DNA of 64,000 nt from Verrucomicrobia bacterium LW23 (GTDB lineage Bacteria; Verrucomicrobiota; Verrucomicrobiia; Methylacidiphilales; UBA1321): the NCBI GenBank assembly GCA_003054695.1, contig QAZA01000056.1, positions 310,001-374,000 of the forward strand, written 5' to 3'. The notes under the pieces are model-generated. The model saw only the letters and a program-made list of their open reading frames with translations. It ran no database searches and had not been told where the DNA came from. This document shows positions 15,629 to 23,248 of the stretch, in pieces; position 1 is the first letter of the stretch, and each line of letters opens with the position of its first letter. The translations under genes were made by a program, and so were the position numbers.

Positions 15629-15940
15629 ATGTCCCTTCGAGACGAAAAAGCAGCTGACCTCGCCGAAATCCTCACCGACATCGGCGAGGCTGTGCTGTAT
15701 AAAGGGCAGCCGGTTTCCGCCCTGGTTACCACGCCGGCTATGGCGCTGGCGCTTGATATCGGCGGCATCGGCGAGGCATGCGATTTTGTGGTGAAGGTTG
15801 CCCGCACCGCCGTCGCATTTGATCCGCCGGCCATTGGCGACCGTATTGAATTTCAGGGCGACACGTTTCGCATCATCCGCATCGGCGATCGCGCGGGATA
15901 CTCGGCCCTTGTGCTCTCCGTAAAGCTGCCGTTTGAGTAG
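15629..15940 (+). CDS. head-tail connector-like protein
   Basis: This 103-residue protein ends with a small beta-barrel signature (VAFDPPAIGDRIEFQGDTFRI and GYSALVLSVKLPF) resembling head-completion or head-tail attachment proteins of the lambda FII type, where such D-x-I-x-x-x-G-x-x-Y/F-R-I strands recur. The place between head and tail genes agrees. The ATG at 15629 follows the previous stop by 5 bases. Role inferred from fold-like pattern and context. Confidence 0.55.
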   Translation: MSLRDEKAADLAEILTDIGEAVLYKGQPVSALVTTPAMALALDIGGIGEACDFVVKVARTAVAFDPPAIGDRIEFQGDTFRIIRIGDRAGYSALVLSVKLPFE

Positions 15941-15950
15941 AGACATCGCG

Positions 15951-15991
15951 TGTCCCTGGGACATTGATTGTCCCTCACTACAGCAGGGACA
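15951..15991. promoter_or_regulatory. TGTCCC/GGGACA half-site cluster
   Basis: Four half-sites lie in a row: TGTCCC at 15951, GGGACA at 15958, TGTCCC at 15969 and GGGACA at 15986. The first two make a 13-bp palindrome, the last two a 7-bp stem with a 9-base loop. The cluster fills the 75-base gap between two connector genes and could be an operator or an RNA hairpin pair. Confidence 0.45.
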
Positions 15992-16015
15992 TTGCATGTC
16001 TCTCATCATTTGCAA

Positions 16016-16774
16016 ATGTCTGATTCCCTGGAATTTCGCCTCGACACTCGCGCTTTTGAGAAGGCCCTTTTGGCTCTCTATGGCGCGACGTGGCGCGATC
16101 TTTCCGAGCTGCTGAAGGAGATGGCGAAGGGCTTCATCAAGCAGGTGGTGCTTATCACGCCGCCGGGCGGCGGAGGGGTGACCGGTCCGGCGGCGCGCCG
16201 GCGCGGTGCGGCGCATGTGGCGACGGACGTGAACCGCGTGTTTCGGGAGTTGCGCCATGAGAAATGGCACTCGCCGGAGATAAAGAAGGCTATCCGCGAG
16301 CGCGACCTGGCGAGGCTGCGGGAGATCGTGCCGCACATTCCGGAATTTGCCGGCATGCAGGTGGAGCTGGAGCCGAATCCGGCCTACCACCGCGCCGCAC
16401 GGAACTCGCGCGGCGTTGTACCGCAGGGCACGCGGCAGCGAGTGCTGGTGCTGGACGGCCTCAAGAAATACATCAAGGACGAGCAGGCGCGCGTCGGCAA
16501 GCTGGCGTCGGGCTGGAATGCGGCGGCGGAGAAGCTGGGAGTGAACCTGCCCGCCTGGGTAACGCGCCACGGCGCCGGGCGTGGCTCCATTGTGCTGGAG
16601 CTTCGAGAGCCGAGTCTGACCATCCGTATTACCAACGCCGTGCGTTACGCGCAGCACATCAGCGACTTACAGCGCCGCATCCAATGGGCCCTCGACCGCC
16701 AGGCATCCGGCACGGACAAGCGTGTCGCGAAGATCCTGGAAGCCGCCGCCCGCAAAGCATCCCTCAAAGCATAA
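16016..16774 (+). CDS. minor tail / tail-completion protein
   Basis: This 252-residue basic protein has an N-terminal helical region that begins SLEFRLDTRAFEKALLALY, the usual opening of HK97-gp10-type or minor tail proteins, then a long middle and a helical C-terminus (YAQHISDLQRRIQWALDRQ). The ATG at 16016 follows the half-site cluster; an in-frame ATG at 15968 lies inside that cluster. It is placed between the connector and tail-tube genes, consistent with neck or tail-terminator assembly. Confidence 0.55.
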   Translation: MSDSLEFRLDTRAFEKALLALYGATWRDLSELLKEMAKGFIKQVVLITPPGGGGVTGPAARRRGAAHVATDVNRVFRELRHEKWHSPEIKKAIRERDLARLREIVPHIPEFAGMQVELEPNPAYHRAARNSRGVVPQGTRQRVLVLDGLKKYIKDEQARVGKLASGWNAAAEKLGVNLPAWVTRHGAGRGSIVLELREPSLTIRITNAVRYAQHISDLQRRIQWALDRQASGTDKRVAKILEAAARKASLKA

Positions 16775-16776
16775 GC

Positions 16777-17280
16777 ATGACCACTCCCGCCCCTTCAGCC
16801 GACATTCTTTTCCAGTTCGAGGAGTACATCGAATCGTGCCTGAAAGCCGTGTTTCAGCAGCGCGGCTTCCCCAACGTCTACACGATGAGCACCGACCACG
16901 ACACGCGCATGGTCGAGCCGCGCCTGTGCATCGCGGCCGTCGCGGCGGACTCCGAGCAGGAAGACAGCTTTCTCCACCCGGCCGGCATCGAGTACTACTC
17001 CACCGCCGCTGTCGACGTCGACCTGGTAACCGTCACCAGCCGGCGCAACCAGCCGCACCTGCGCAAAATCAAAGGCGAGATCCGCGAAATCATGCAGCGC
17101 GTCCCCTTCATCGCCCGCGCCAAGCCGGAGCTGTTGCCCTACCATAATATAGTGCGGTGCGTGAGCCAGAAGCCGACGCACGACGCCGATCCCGAGCTCG
17201 AACGCGACACGGTGATGATGCCGTATCAGCTGATTGTGCAGATTCGGCCGGAAGCCTGGCCGGCGCAGTTGCCGGCGTAG
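16777..17280 (+). CDS. tail-terminator/completion-like protein
   Basis: This 167-residue protein begins just 2 bases after the previous stop. Mixed alpha/beta pattern: an N-terminal helix IESCLKAVFQQRGFPNVY, strands around LCIAAVAADSEQED and AAVDVDLVTVTSRR, and a C-terminal strand DTVMMPYQLIVQIRP. Length, order and alternating strands resemble tail-terminator (gpU-like) proteins. There is no decisive motif, so the call is positional. Confidence 0.5.
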   Translation: MTTPAPSADILFQFEEYIESCLKAVFQQRGFPNVYTMSTDHDTRMVEPRLCIAAVAADSEQEDSFLHPAGIEYYSTAAVDVDLVTVTSRRNQPHLRKIKGEIREIMQRVPFIARAKPELLPYHNIVRCVSQKPTHDADPELERDTVMMPYQLIVQIRPEAWPAQLPA

Positions 17281-17292
17281 CCGCCGCATTGG

Positions 17293-17301
17293 TTGACTCC
17301 G
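17293..17301 (+). promoter_or_regulatory. start-associated motif TTGACTCCG
   Basis: Copy 6 lies 11 nt before the ATG at 17313. A purine stretch GGTGGGA follows it, so here a conventional ribosome binding site could coexist. Confidence 0.45.
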
Positions 17302-17312
17302 GCCGGTGGGAA

Positions 17313-17834
17313 ATGAGTTCTGTTTCCTTCAATTTTCCTGGCATCACGCTCGGCTCTCCGGCCGTTCCCAGCGGCGACGGCGTAAGCGGCAAGATCAATG
17401 TTGACCTCGCCCTGGCCACTTTCGGTTTTTCGGCTGGCGATGGTGTTGGCCAAATCAACCGGACGTTCCGCAAAACTTACTCTCTCACCGGCACAGCCTC
17501 CGAAGTCATCGACCTTTTCGACTTTGGCGGTGTAGAAGATGCGCTTGGCCGCACCTACGAGTTGGCGCTGGTCAAAGGCGTTGTCGTGCAGGTTCGCTCG
17601 ACTGAACCCACGGCAACCATCGTGCTTGGCGCGGAAGGCAGCGCGGCTACGTGGCAGGGGATCAATGGCAGCGATACAGTGAAGATTGCCGACGTACAGG
17701 CCGGCGTGCCGTATCTCTGGTTTAACCGCTCCGGCAAGGCTGTCACTGCCAGCTCAGACCACTTGCTGAAGATCGCCGGCACTCACGCTTCAGCCGTCGT
17801 CAATGTCGACGTCCTTATTCTCGGCTCGCAGTAA
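17313..17834 (+). CDS. tail structural protein, unknown
   Basis: This 173-residue, beta-rich protein (FNFPGITLGSPAVPSG, TYSLTGTASEVIDLFDFGG, VVVQVRSTEPTATIVLG) is low in charged residues, as in virion proteins. The ATG at 17313 was chosen over longer in-frame starts because the longer versions overlap the preceding gene and add Arg/Ala-rich shadow sequence. It precedes the tail-tube-like gene and could be a tail or decoration component. Confidence 0.6.
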   Translation: MSSVSFNFPGITLGSPAVPSGDGVSGKINVDLALATFGFSAGDGVGQINRTFRKTYSLTGTASEVIDLFDFGGVEDALGRTYELALVKGVVVQVRSTEPTATIVLGAEGSAATWQGINGSDTVKIADVQAGVPYLWFNRSGKAVTASSDHLLKIAGTHASAVVNVDVLILGSQ

Positions 17835-17868
17835 TTCACAACACTTTTAACTTTAGGGATTTACATCT

Positions 17869-18231
17869 ATGGCACTTAAGAATGACGGCTCGCTGAACTA
17901 TGGTTCCATGGTTCTCGAGTTTACCGGTCCGGCTGGCACCGCAAGCTATGTCGCTGATAATGTCAAAATCAACCGGCCCACGTTCAAAATCGAGTCTCGC
18001 GACCATCTCAACCGGCCGGACGGCAAGGTTGTCGACGATGACTTTGTGACCGGCACGGCCACCCTCAAGTGGGGCAACGCGCGTGCCCCGCAGAACGGCG
18101 ACGAGACGACAATCGAGCTCGATTCCGCGATCGGCGAGGAGGTGTTTTATATTACCAACGTCGGCCTGCAGCTGGAGAAAGCCGGGTTGAAGATGGTCGA
18201 AGTTGCGATCGATAAGAAGTACAACACCTAA
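17869..18231 (+). CDS. tail tube-like protein
   Basis: This 120-residue protein, MALKNDGSLNYGSMVLEF onward, has the strand-rich architecture expected of tail-tube or baseplate-hub-type beta-barrels and is followed by a chaperone-like gene and the tape measure, the usual neighbour order. It is short for a lambda gpV relative (246). TAGGGA lies upstream as a weak ribosome site. Assignment rests mainly on gene order. Confidence 0.45.
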   Translation: MALKNDGSLNYGSMVLEFTGPAGTASYVADNVKINRPTFKIESRDHLNRPDGKVVDDDFVTGTATLKWGNARAPQNGDETTIELDSAIGEEVFYITNVGLQLEKAGLKMVEVAIDKKYNT

Positions 18232-18240
18232 AGAATAGCA

Positions 18241-18924
18241 ATGTCGTATCGTCTCTCCGATTCGGCTGGATATAAGGAAGCCGTCGCGCGCGAGCTGACT
18301 TTGCGCGAGACGGCTTTCCTGTGCGACGACCGCACCACGCTCGCCAACGGCATTCGCGTCCGTCTCTTCACGCCCATGCACATGTTGCGGGCGCTTTATG
18401 CGGAGTCGCCGTTCGTGCTGGGCGGGGAGGTGCGGGGCGAGGAGTTGCTGCAATTCCTGTGGATCATCCGCGACACGGCCGCGTGGGGCGACGGCGACGA
18501 CGACCGCCAGCGCTTTATTGGCGCGCATCTCCATCTGTTGCAACCGCAGGCGTTTATGGAGGCGTTCAACGCTGTCCATCAATACCTGGAGGAAACCTTC
18601 ATGGACCGCCCGCCGTCTGCCTCGGCCGATGCCAGTACCGCCGGCGAGCACACGGCCTTCTACTCCAACGTGGCGGAGCTGGTCGATATCTTCGGCCACC
18701 AGTACGGATGGACCGAGCGGTACGTTCTCGGCCTGCCGTACGTGCGGCTTTACCAGTATTTGCGATGCATCATTTCGCGCACGTCCCTTGAGGAGGTGAG
18801 CTTCATCAACCGGTTCTCCGACCTGGCGGCGGTGGCGTGGACCAACGCGCTCAACCAGCAACAGCAGGCGCAGCAGAGCCTGCCGGCCACGCCCGCGCCG
18901 CCGGCCCCGCAGCCTCAGCAGTAA
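18241..18924 (+). CDS. tail assembly chaperone-like protein
   Basis: This 227-residue helical protein lies directly before the tape-measure gene, where lambda G/GT-type chaperones are encoded. It contains LRETAFLCDDRTTLANGIRVRLFTP, FLWIIRDTAAWGDGDDDRQRF and a Gln/Pro-rich tail (QQQQAQQ, then PAPPAPQPQQ). I saw no obvious slippery sequence for a frameshifted extension. The role is inferred from place and helical composition. Confidence 0.5.
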   Translation: MSYRLSDSAGYKEAVARELTLRETAFLCDDRTTLANGIRVRLFTPMHMLRALYAESPFVLGGEVRGEELLQFLWIIRDTAAWGDGDDDRQRFIGAHLHLLQPQAFMEAFNAVHQYLEETFMDRPPSASADASTAGEHTAFYSNVAELVDIFGHQYGWTERYVLGLPYVRLYQYLRCIISRTSLEEVSFINRFSDLAAVAWTNALNQQQQAQQSLPATPAPPAPQPQQ

Positions 18925-18948
18925 CTTTCACCGCGTCTTTCGCCTCCT

Positions 18949-20790
18949 ATGTCCGCCATCTCCGCACTCCTCGGCCTCAACATTACCGACTTCAAAAAGG
19001 GCATCGCCCTGGCGAAGAACGAAGCCAAAGACCTCGGCTCTACCATCGAGAAGTCGATGCTCAACATGGCCGGCATCGGTGGGCTGGCGGAGATGGTCAC
19101 CAGCGCATTTGAGCTGACCACGGAGCTGGGCAACGTTGCGCTAAAACTCAATGCCACCGGGCAGGGATTGTCCCAGCTGCGCGAGCTGGCGCGCCAAAAC
19201 GGCATGGGCTTTGACGAGATGGGCGAAGGGCTGGAGGAGTTTGCCAGCAAGATTGCCGAGGCGGTTGCCGGCAACACAGACCTCCTCGACGTGTTTGCAA
19301 AGGTCGGCATCTCGCAAAAGGACCTGGCCAACATGAAGACGGACGAGATCTTCAAGCGGCTGAAGGCGTCCGCTATCGACACCACTGACGCCATGGCGCT
19401 GTTCGGCGAGAGCGGCATCAAGCTCTATCCCATCTTGCAAAGTTTGGAGAGCGCGCCAATGCCGAAAGGCATCGACCAGGAGTCAATCGACTCCGTGATG
19501 GAGCTGCAGCAGGGCTTCGCCCATCTCAGCGACACGATTTCCACCGGCCTGGCTGACGCGTTTGTGACGGTAAAGCCGTATGTCGCCACGTTCTTTCACG
19601 GCGTTAAGGGCTTTGCCGATCAGGCGGTAATTTCCATCACCACGCTTGGTATCGCGTTGTACGAGAGCATCTTCGGCACGTCGGAGCGGGCGGTGAAGGC
19701 GATGCAGGAAGGGCACAAGCTGCTGGAAGAGTCGCAGCGCAAGACGTCCGAAAGCATGTCGCGCGCCTGGAGCGGCGAGAAGTCGCCCGAGGAGAAGCAG
19801 GCGGCGAAAAAGAAGGAAGACGACAACAAGGCCCAGCGCGCCATGGCTGCCGAGGCTGCTGTTGCGAAGAAAAAGCAGGAGATTGCTGATAAGGAAGCAA
19901 AGGCGAAGGAGGATCTGCTTACCGATGAACAAAAGCTGGAAGCTATAGAGAAACGTCGCGCGGATGCGTATGATCAATACATGAAGGCTCGCGAAGCCGC
20001 CGGCGGCAAGGATACCGCGCAGACGCTATCCTATTACGAAAAGATGAAGCAGGCCGAGTGGGATGCGGACAAGATACGCACCAACGTAGCCAAAAAGCAG
20101 AAGGAAGCGCAGGACAAAAAGCAGGAAGAATTCCTGAAAGGACTGGAACGCGTTGAACAGAAAGAGCGCGACATTGCGGAGCAGGAGCGCCAGGCGGAGC
20201 TCGACAAGATGTCGGCTGCGGATGCCCTGAAGGCCATGCAGGTGGAGTTCAACCAGCTGATTGCCGAGGAGAACGCCCTGCGCGGCGCCGGCAACGATCA
20301 GGAAATCGCCGCCATGGAAAAGCGCGTGGAGATGGAAGCCCGGATCTCGGAGCAAATGCGCAAAGTGCAGGAGGAAGAGAAGGAGCACATGGAGAAGATT
20401 GCGAAGGCAAGCGAGGACGTTGCCAAACAGAAAAAGGCAATAGCCGAGGAAGGCAGGATGACCTACAGCGCGCAGGACATTGCCAATAGCGGCGGGCAAG
20501 CCGGCTTTGAAGCAAAGCGCATGCTTAAATATGAAGCCGAGGCGCGCAATAATGTAGGTACGCAGTTTGGTGCGCGGGCGGCGGAGCGAGCGCGGGCGCT
20601 ACGTCAAAAGCTGATGGATAAAGGACTTATTGATGATCCTAAACGCGCCATGAAGGAAGCCCTGGAGAAGTCCGAAAAGGAGCTCGCCACGATCGCCGCC
20701 AACACGGCCGGCATGTTCGCCGTAAAGCCGGGCGGCGGAGCCGGCAAGGCAAGCGCCGGGCGCGGCGCAGCGGCGGGGCTGATGGGGTGA
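18949..20790 (+). CDS. tape measure protein
   Basis: This 613-residue protein starts with SALLGLNITDFKKGIALAKNEAKDLGSTIEKS, a tape-measure opening. A hydrophobic central region (about 200-235, FVTVKPYVATFFHGVKGF) and a very long Lys/Glu/Ala coiled coil (about 270-510) follow. Tape measures fix tail length in proportion to their own length; this one is short, implying a modest siphovirus tail. The C-terminus is Gly/Ala-rich. A pyrimidine-rich leader precedes the ATG. Confidence 0.75.
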   Translation: MSAISALLGLNITDFKKGIALAKNEAKDLGSTIEKSMLNMAGIGGLAEMVTSAFELTTELGNVALKLNATGQGLSQLRELARQNGMGFDEMGEGLEEFASKIAEAVAGNTDLLDVFAKVGISQKDLANMKTDEIFKRLKASAIDTTDAMALFGESGIKLYPILQSLESAPMPKGIDQESIDSVMELQQGFAHLSDTISTGLADAFVTVKPYVATFFHGVKGFADQAVISITTLGIALYESIFGTSERAVKAMQEGHKLLEESQRKTSESMSRAWSGEKSPEEKQAAKKKEDDNKAQRAMAAEAAVAKKKQEIADKEAKAKEDLLTDEQKLEAIEKRRADAYDQYMKAREAAGGKDTAQTLSYYEKMKQAEWDADKIRTNVAKKQKEAQDKKQEEFLKGLERVEQKERDIAEQERQAELDKMSAADALKAMQVEFNQLIAEENALRGAGNDQEIAAMEKRVEMEARISEQMRKVQEEEKEHMEKIAKASEDVAKQKKAIAEEGRMTYSAQDIANSGGQAGFEAKRMLKYEAEARNNVGTQFGARAAERARALRQKLMDKGLIDDPKRAMKEALEKSEKELATIAANTAGMFAVKPGGGAGKASAGRGAAAGLMG

Positions 20791-20841
20791 CGCGGCGGTC
20801 GGCGCGCACCCGCTCCTCAGCCGGCCGAGCGTTGGCGGCGA

Positions 20842-20850
20842 TTGACTTCC
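20842..20850 (+). promoter_or_regulatory. start-associated motif TTGACTTCC
   Basis: Copy 7 lies 13 nt before the ATG at 20864, the longest spacing in the set, in the 73-base gap after the tape measure. Confidence 0.45.
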
Positions 20851-20863
20851 GCCCCACAGCGTC

Positions 20864-21790
20864 ATGCCGCGATACGATGGAGACTTCACCCAACCCCGGC
20901 CGCAGGGGATGCTGCTCACGGAATATCCCTTCGAGGATTATCCCGAGGCGACGATTATTCGGCAGATTTACCTGCAGCGATTCGATTCGTACGTGCGCCC
21001 CGGCTTCACCAGCACGCACCCGACGCGAACGGACCACTACTTTTGCAGCGACTCCCCGCTGGAGGACGCCGGCCTTGGCGTCGGCCGCTTCACCCGCACC
21101 TGGGCGAAGATTCCGCCGCAGCGCATTGAATACGGCAAGAAAATCTGGCAACTGCCTGAGGCGGTGGGCGGCGGCTCGCAGCGGCCGGAGCGCACCAACT
21201 GGCAGAACGTGACGTGGGAGAGCAATCCGACCGCCTCGACCACTCGCTTTACGCCGGCCGGCGACTTCCTGCCCGGCGATCAGGTTGTCATCGGCACCAA
21301 GCGCTTCCGCGCGTTCGCGTCGAGCTGGAACATCGGCAACGGCCTGCCCACGGTGGGAAATGCGCTGTTCTATCCGCCGGACGAGGGCAAAGGCTGCACG
21401 GTTACCGCCGTTGCGGACGGTATGATTACTGTCGACGCTTTGTTTGAAGGCCCCCAGTACGTCGGACAGCCGTCGCTATCGATAAAACGCGCCAGTACCA
21501 GCAAAACGCGTATCTCACCGATTGTAGCAAGTCGCACTATTTATGACTACTTCCTTCTGAACATAAGCCCGGGAATTACCACGCCGGATGACATTGAAAA
21601 GGAAGACGCGTTTGATCCTTCGTTAGAGTTTATGCGGAACGGACAGTTCGACGTAGCCGGATTCTATAATCTTGTTCTGCTTGGCAACTACATCAACGCC
21701 GAAGTCGATACGGTGGAGCGCTGGATGGGGCAAATCTATGAACGCATCCGCATTCAGGTAAAGCCCGGAAACTACAAGCGCAATACATGA
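20864..21790 (+). CDS. distal tail / tail-tip protein, unknown
   Basis: This 308-residue protein is rich in aromatic residues and strands (TEYPFEDYPEATIIRQIYLQRFDSYVRPGF), typical of distal tail or baseplate components encoded after the tape measure. No family is recognised. Its stop overlaps the next start by 4 bases. From about 21480 on, codon use drifts toward lower GC, continuing into the next three small genes. Confidence 0.6.
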   Translation: MPRYDGDFTQPRPQGMLLTEYPFEDYPEATIIRQIYLQRFDSYVRPGFTSTHPTRTDHYFCSDSPLEDAGLGVGRFTRTWAKIPPQRIEYGKKIWQLPEAVGGGSQRPERTNWQNVTWESNPTASTTRFTPAGDFLPGDQVVIGTKRFRAFASSWNIGNGLPTVGNALFYPPDEGKGCTVTAVADGMITVDALFEGPQYVGQPSLSIKRASTSKTRISPIVASRTIYDYFLLNISPGITTPDDIEKEDAFDPSLEFMRNGQFDVAGFYNLVLLGNYINAEVDTVERWMGQIYERIRIQVKPGNYKRNT

Positions 21791-22128
21791 GCAAAGGCAA
21801 TAAAGGCACTGGCGGTAAGATCAAGCGTTTTGTTGCCGGCGACACTGAGCGCACGCCTATGCATGAAGAGGCAATCAACGAAATCGTTGATGAACTCAAC
21901 ATGTGGCGCAACGCCAAAGTCATCAACGGCCGTGGCCAGTTTGTGTTTGCCAGCGATGAAGTGGCGCTTGATCTCAACCCCGACACCGAAGGCACCGAGG
22001 AAACGTCCACAGGCGAAGCCGGAACAGCGCCCGAGCCGCCGCCCGGCTACGAACATATCACCATTACCTATTGCCCAGGTGAAGGCATGGACCCTGTTAC
22101 GCGTACGGTACTTGCATTGATTGAATAG
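21787..22128 (+). CDS. small tail-region protein, unknown
   Basis: This 113-residue protein has a basic N-terminus (MSKGNKGTGGKIKRF), a helical middle (EEAINEIVDELNMWRNA) and an acidic Glu/Thr/Pro linker. The ATGA overlap with the previous gene suggests coupled translation. No recognised domain. Confidence 0.6.
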   Translation: MSKGNKGTGGKIKRFVAGDTERTPMHEEAINEIVDELNMWRNAKVINGRGQFVFASDEVALDLNPDTEGTEETSTGEAGTAPEPPPGYEHITITYCPGEGMDPVTRTVLALIE

Positions 22129-22136
22129 ACATCGCC

Positions 22137-22580
22137 ATGCCCAACTATCTCATGCAGCCGGCATCTATGGTTCCAGAAGATTGGCCGTGCAAATGCGAAT
22201 CAGTCTGCGCGTGCCCGCCGCACGTCTCTGGCGTCGGCTTCTTTGTGGAAACGGCCGACTCATTTCTTTCTTACAGCAGCTTCCTTACATATGTTCCTCC
22301 CGATCCGCCAACTGAAGAAGATCCCGGAGAATGTAACGCAGGAACGGGGCGGTATCATGATCACGTGGCCAATTTCGATACTGGCGACGAACAGTTCGCC
22401 ATTCAACTGCGTTGCTGTAACGGTAGCGCTATATTGCGCGTTTCTTACTTTTATTTAGGCGATCATATCGTTGATTTTGAATCTCATGGCCATATTAGCG
22501 AAATAACAACGTCGTGCACATCGGAAAGCCTGGAGTTTGGAGTTCTCGGATCATCGCTTTACGTCCATATATACTGGTAA
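22137..22580 (+). CDS. Cys-rich tail-region protein, unknown
   Basis: This 147-residue protein has about nine Cys, several in CKCESVCAC and RCCNG clusters, and many aromatic residues. This is unusual for a cytoplasmically assembled virion protein and suggests metal binding or late disulfide formation. The codon use is less GC-rich than the tail genes around it. It lies between the distal tail and fibre genes, so it may be a tail-tip adaptor. Confidence 0.55.
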   Translation: MPNYLMQPASMVPEDWPCKCESVCACPPHVSGVGFFVETADSFLSYSSFLTYVPPDPPTEEDPGECNAGTGRYHDHVANFDTGDEQFAIQLRCCNGSAILRVSYFYLGDHIVDFESHGHISEITTSCTSESLEFGVLGSSLYVHIYW

Positions 22581-22583
22581 TTT

Positions 22584-22844
22584 ATGAATGGTGTTTGCGA
22601 TACACTAACCTATTGCGCTATATGCATTCGCGGGGGGATACATCGCCGCACACTGCTTGAAACAAAAGGCATTGCTGAGCGTGATCGCGCAAGTTTTGAT
22701 GTTTGCCCGAAGGGATACACACATGTTCGGCTTCCGTCTAAGGAAGCAAAGGCGTTTGCGAAAAAGATGATTCACTATAAAAATCGCAACTATCCGTGCT
22801 GCGATAAGCGACGCCAGATGGTTGACTCCGACCGCACGGCGTGA
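22584..22844 (+). CDS. small Cys/Lys-rich protein, unknown
   Basis: This 86-residue basic protein has Cys pairs at CAIC and CC and ends KMIHYKNRNYPCCDKRRQM. It starts 4 bases after the preceding gene, which is also Cys-rich, and the pair may form one functional unit. Its end contains the start-associated motif of the next gene and overlaps that gene's GTG start by 4 bases. Confidence 0.5.
   Translation: MNGVCDTLTYCAICIRGGIHRRTLLETKGIAERDRASFDVCPKGYTHVRLPSKEAKAFAKKMIHYKNRNYPCCDKRRQMVDSDRTA
22822..22830 (+). promoter_or_regulatory. start-associated motif TTGACTCCG
   Basis: Copy 8 lies exactly 10 nt before the GTG at 22841 and wholly inside the coding end of the previous gene. It resolves the start as GTG. 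Confidence 0.5.
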
Positions 22845-23224
22845 AGCTGTATATCGATCGCTCATCAGCGGAGCTGCTGACCACCGAAGTGCGCGTGAAG
22901 CTTGGCACGCGCATCCGCCTGGATGTCGTCTTTACCGAGGGCGGCCGGCCCGTCGCGCTGGAGGCCGGCGCAACGGGGCGCCTCGCCGCCAAGTCGGCAT
23001 TCATCGACGCCACTTATTCGCTCGACGCGCCGACCTGGACGCCTGGCGCTTCTGCCGGCGCCTACACGTTTGCCGTAAACGTCGACGACGCAGGCCTCAT
23101 CGCCCGGTTTACCGACCAGCCCGAGCTGGCTTTCATCGCGGAGATCGAGTGGCGCGAAGGCGGCTGTATCTACAAGACGCCGACTTTTCGGCTCATCGTC
23201 CAGAACCGCGTCATCACGGAGTAA
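22841..23224 (+). CDS. tail accessory protein, paralog of fibre N-terminus
   Basis: This 127-residue beta-rich protein has the pattern MKLYIDRSSAELLTTEVRVKLG, RIRLDVVF, then a strand-rich repeat ending FRLIVQNRVITE. The first ~135 residues of the next protein have the same plan ([25 protein letters not shown]), so the two look like diverged copies of one adaptor domain, perhaps the unit that docks the fibre onto the tail tip. Confidence 0.6.
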   Translation: MKLYIDRSSAELLTTEVRVKLGTRIRLDVVFTEGGRPVALEAGATGRLAAKSAFIDATYSLDAPTWTPGASAGAYTFAVNVDDAGLIARFTDQPELAFIAEIEWREGGCIYKTPTFRLIVQNRVITE

Positions 23225-23248
23225 CGTCCGCTGCCGCCCGCTCCCATC

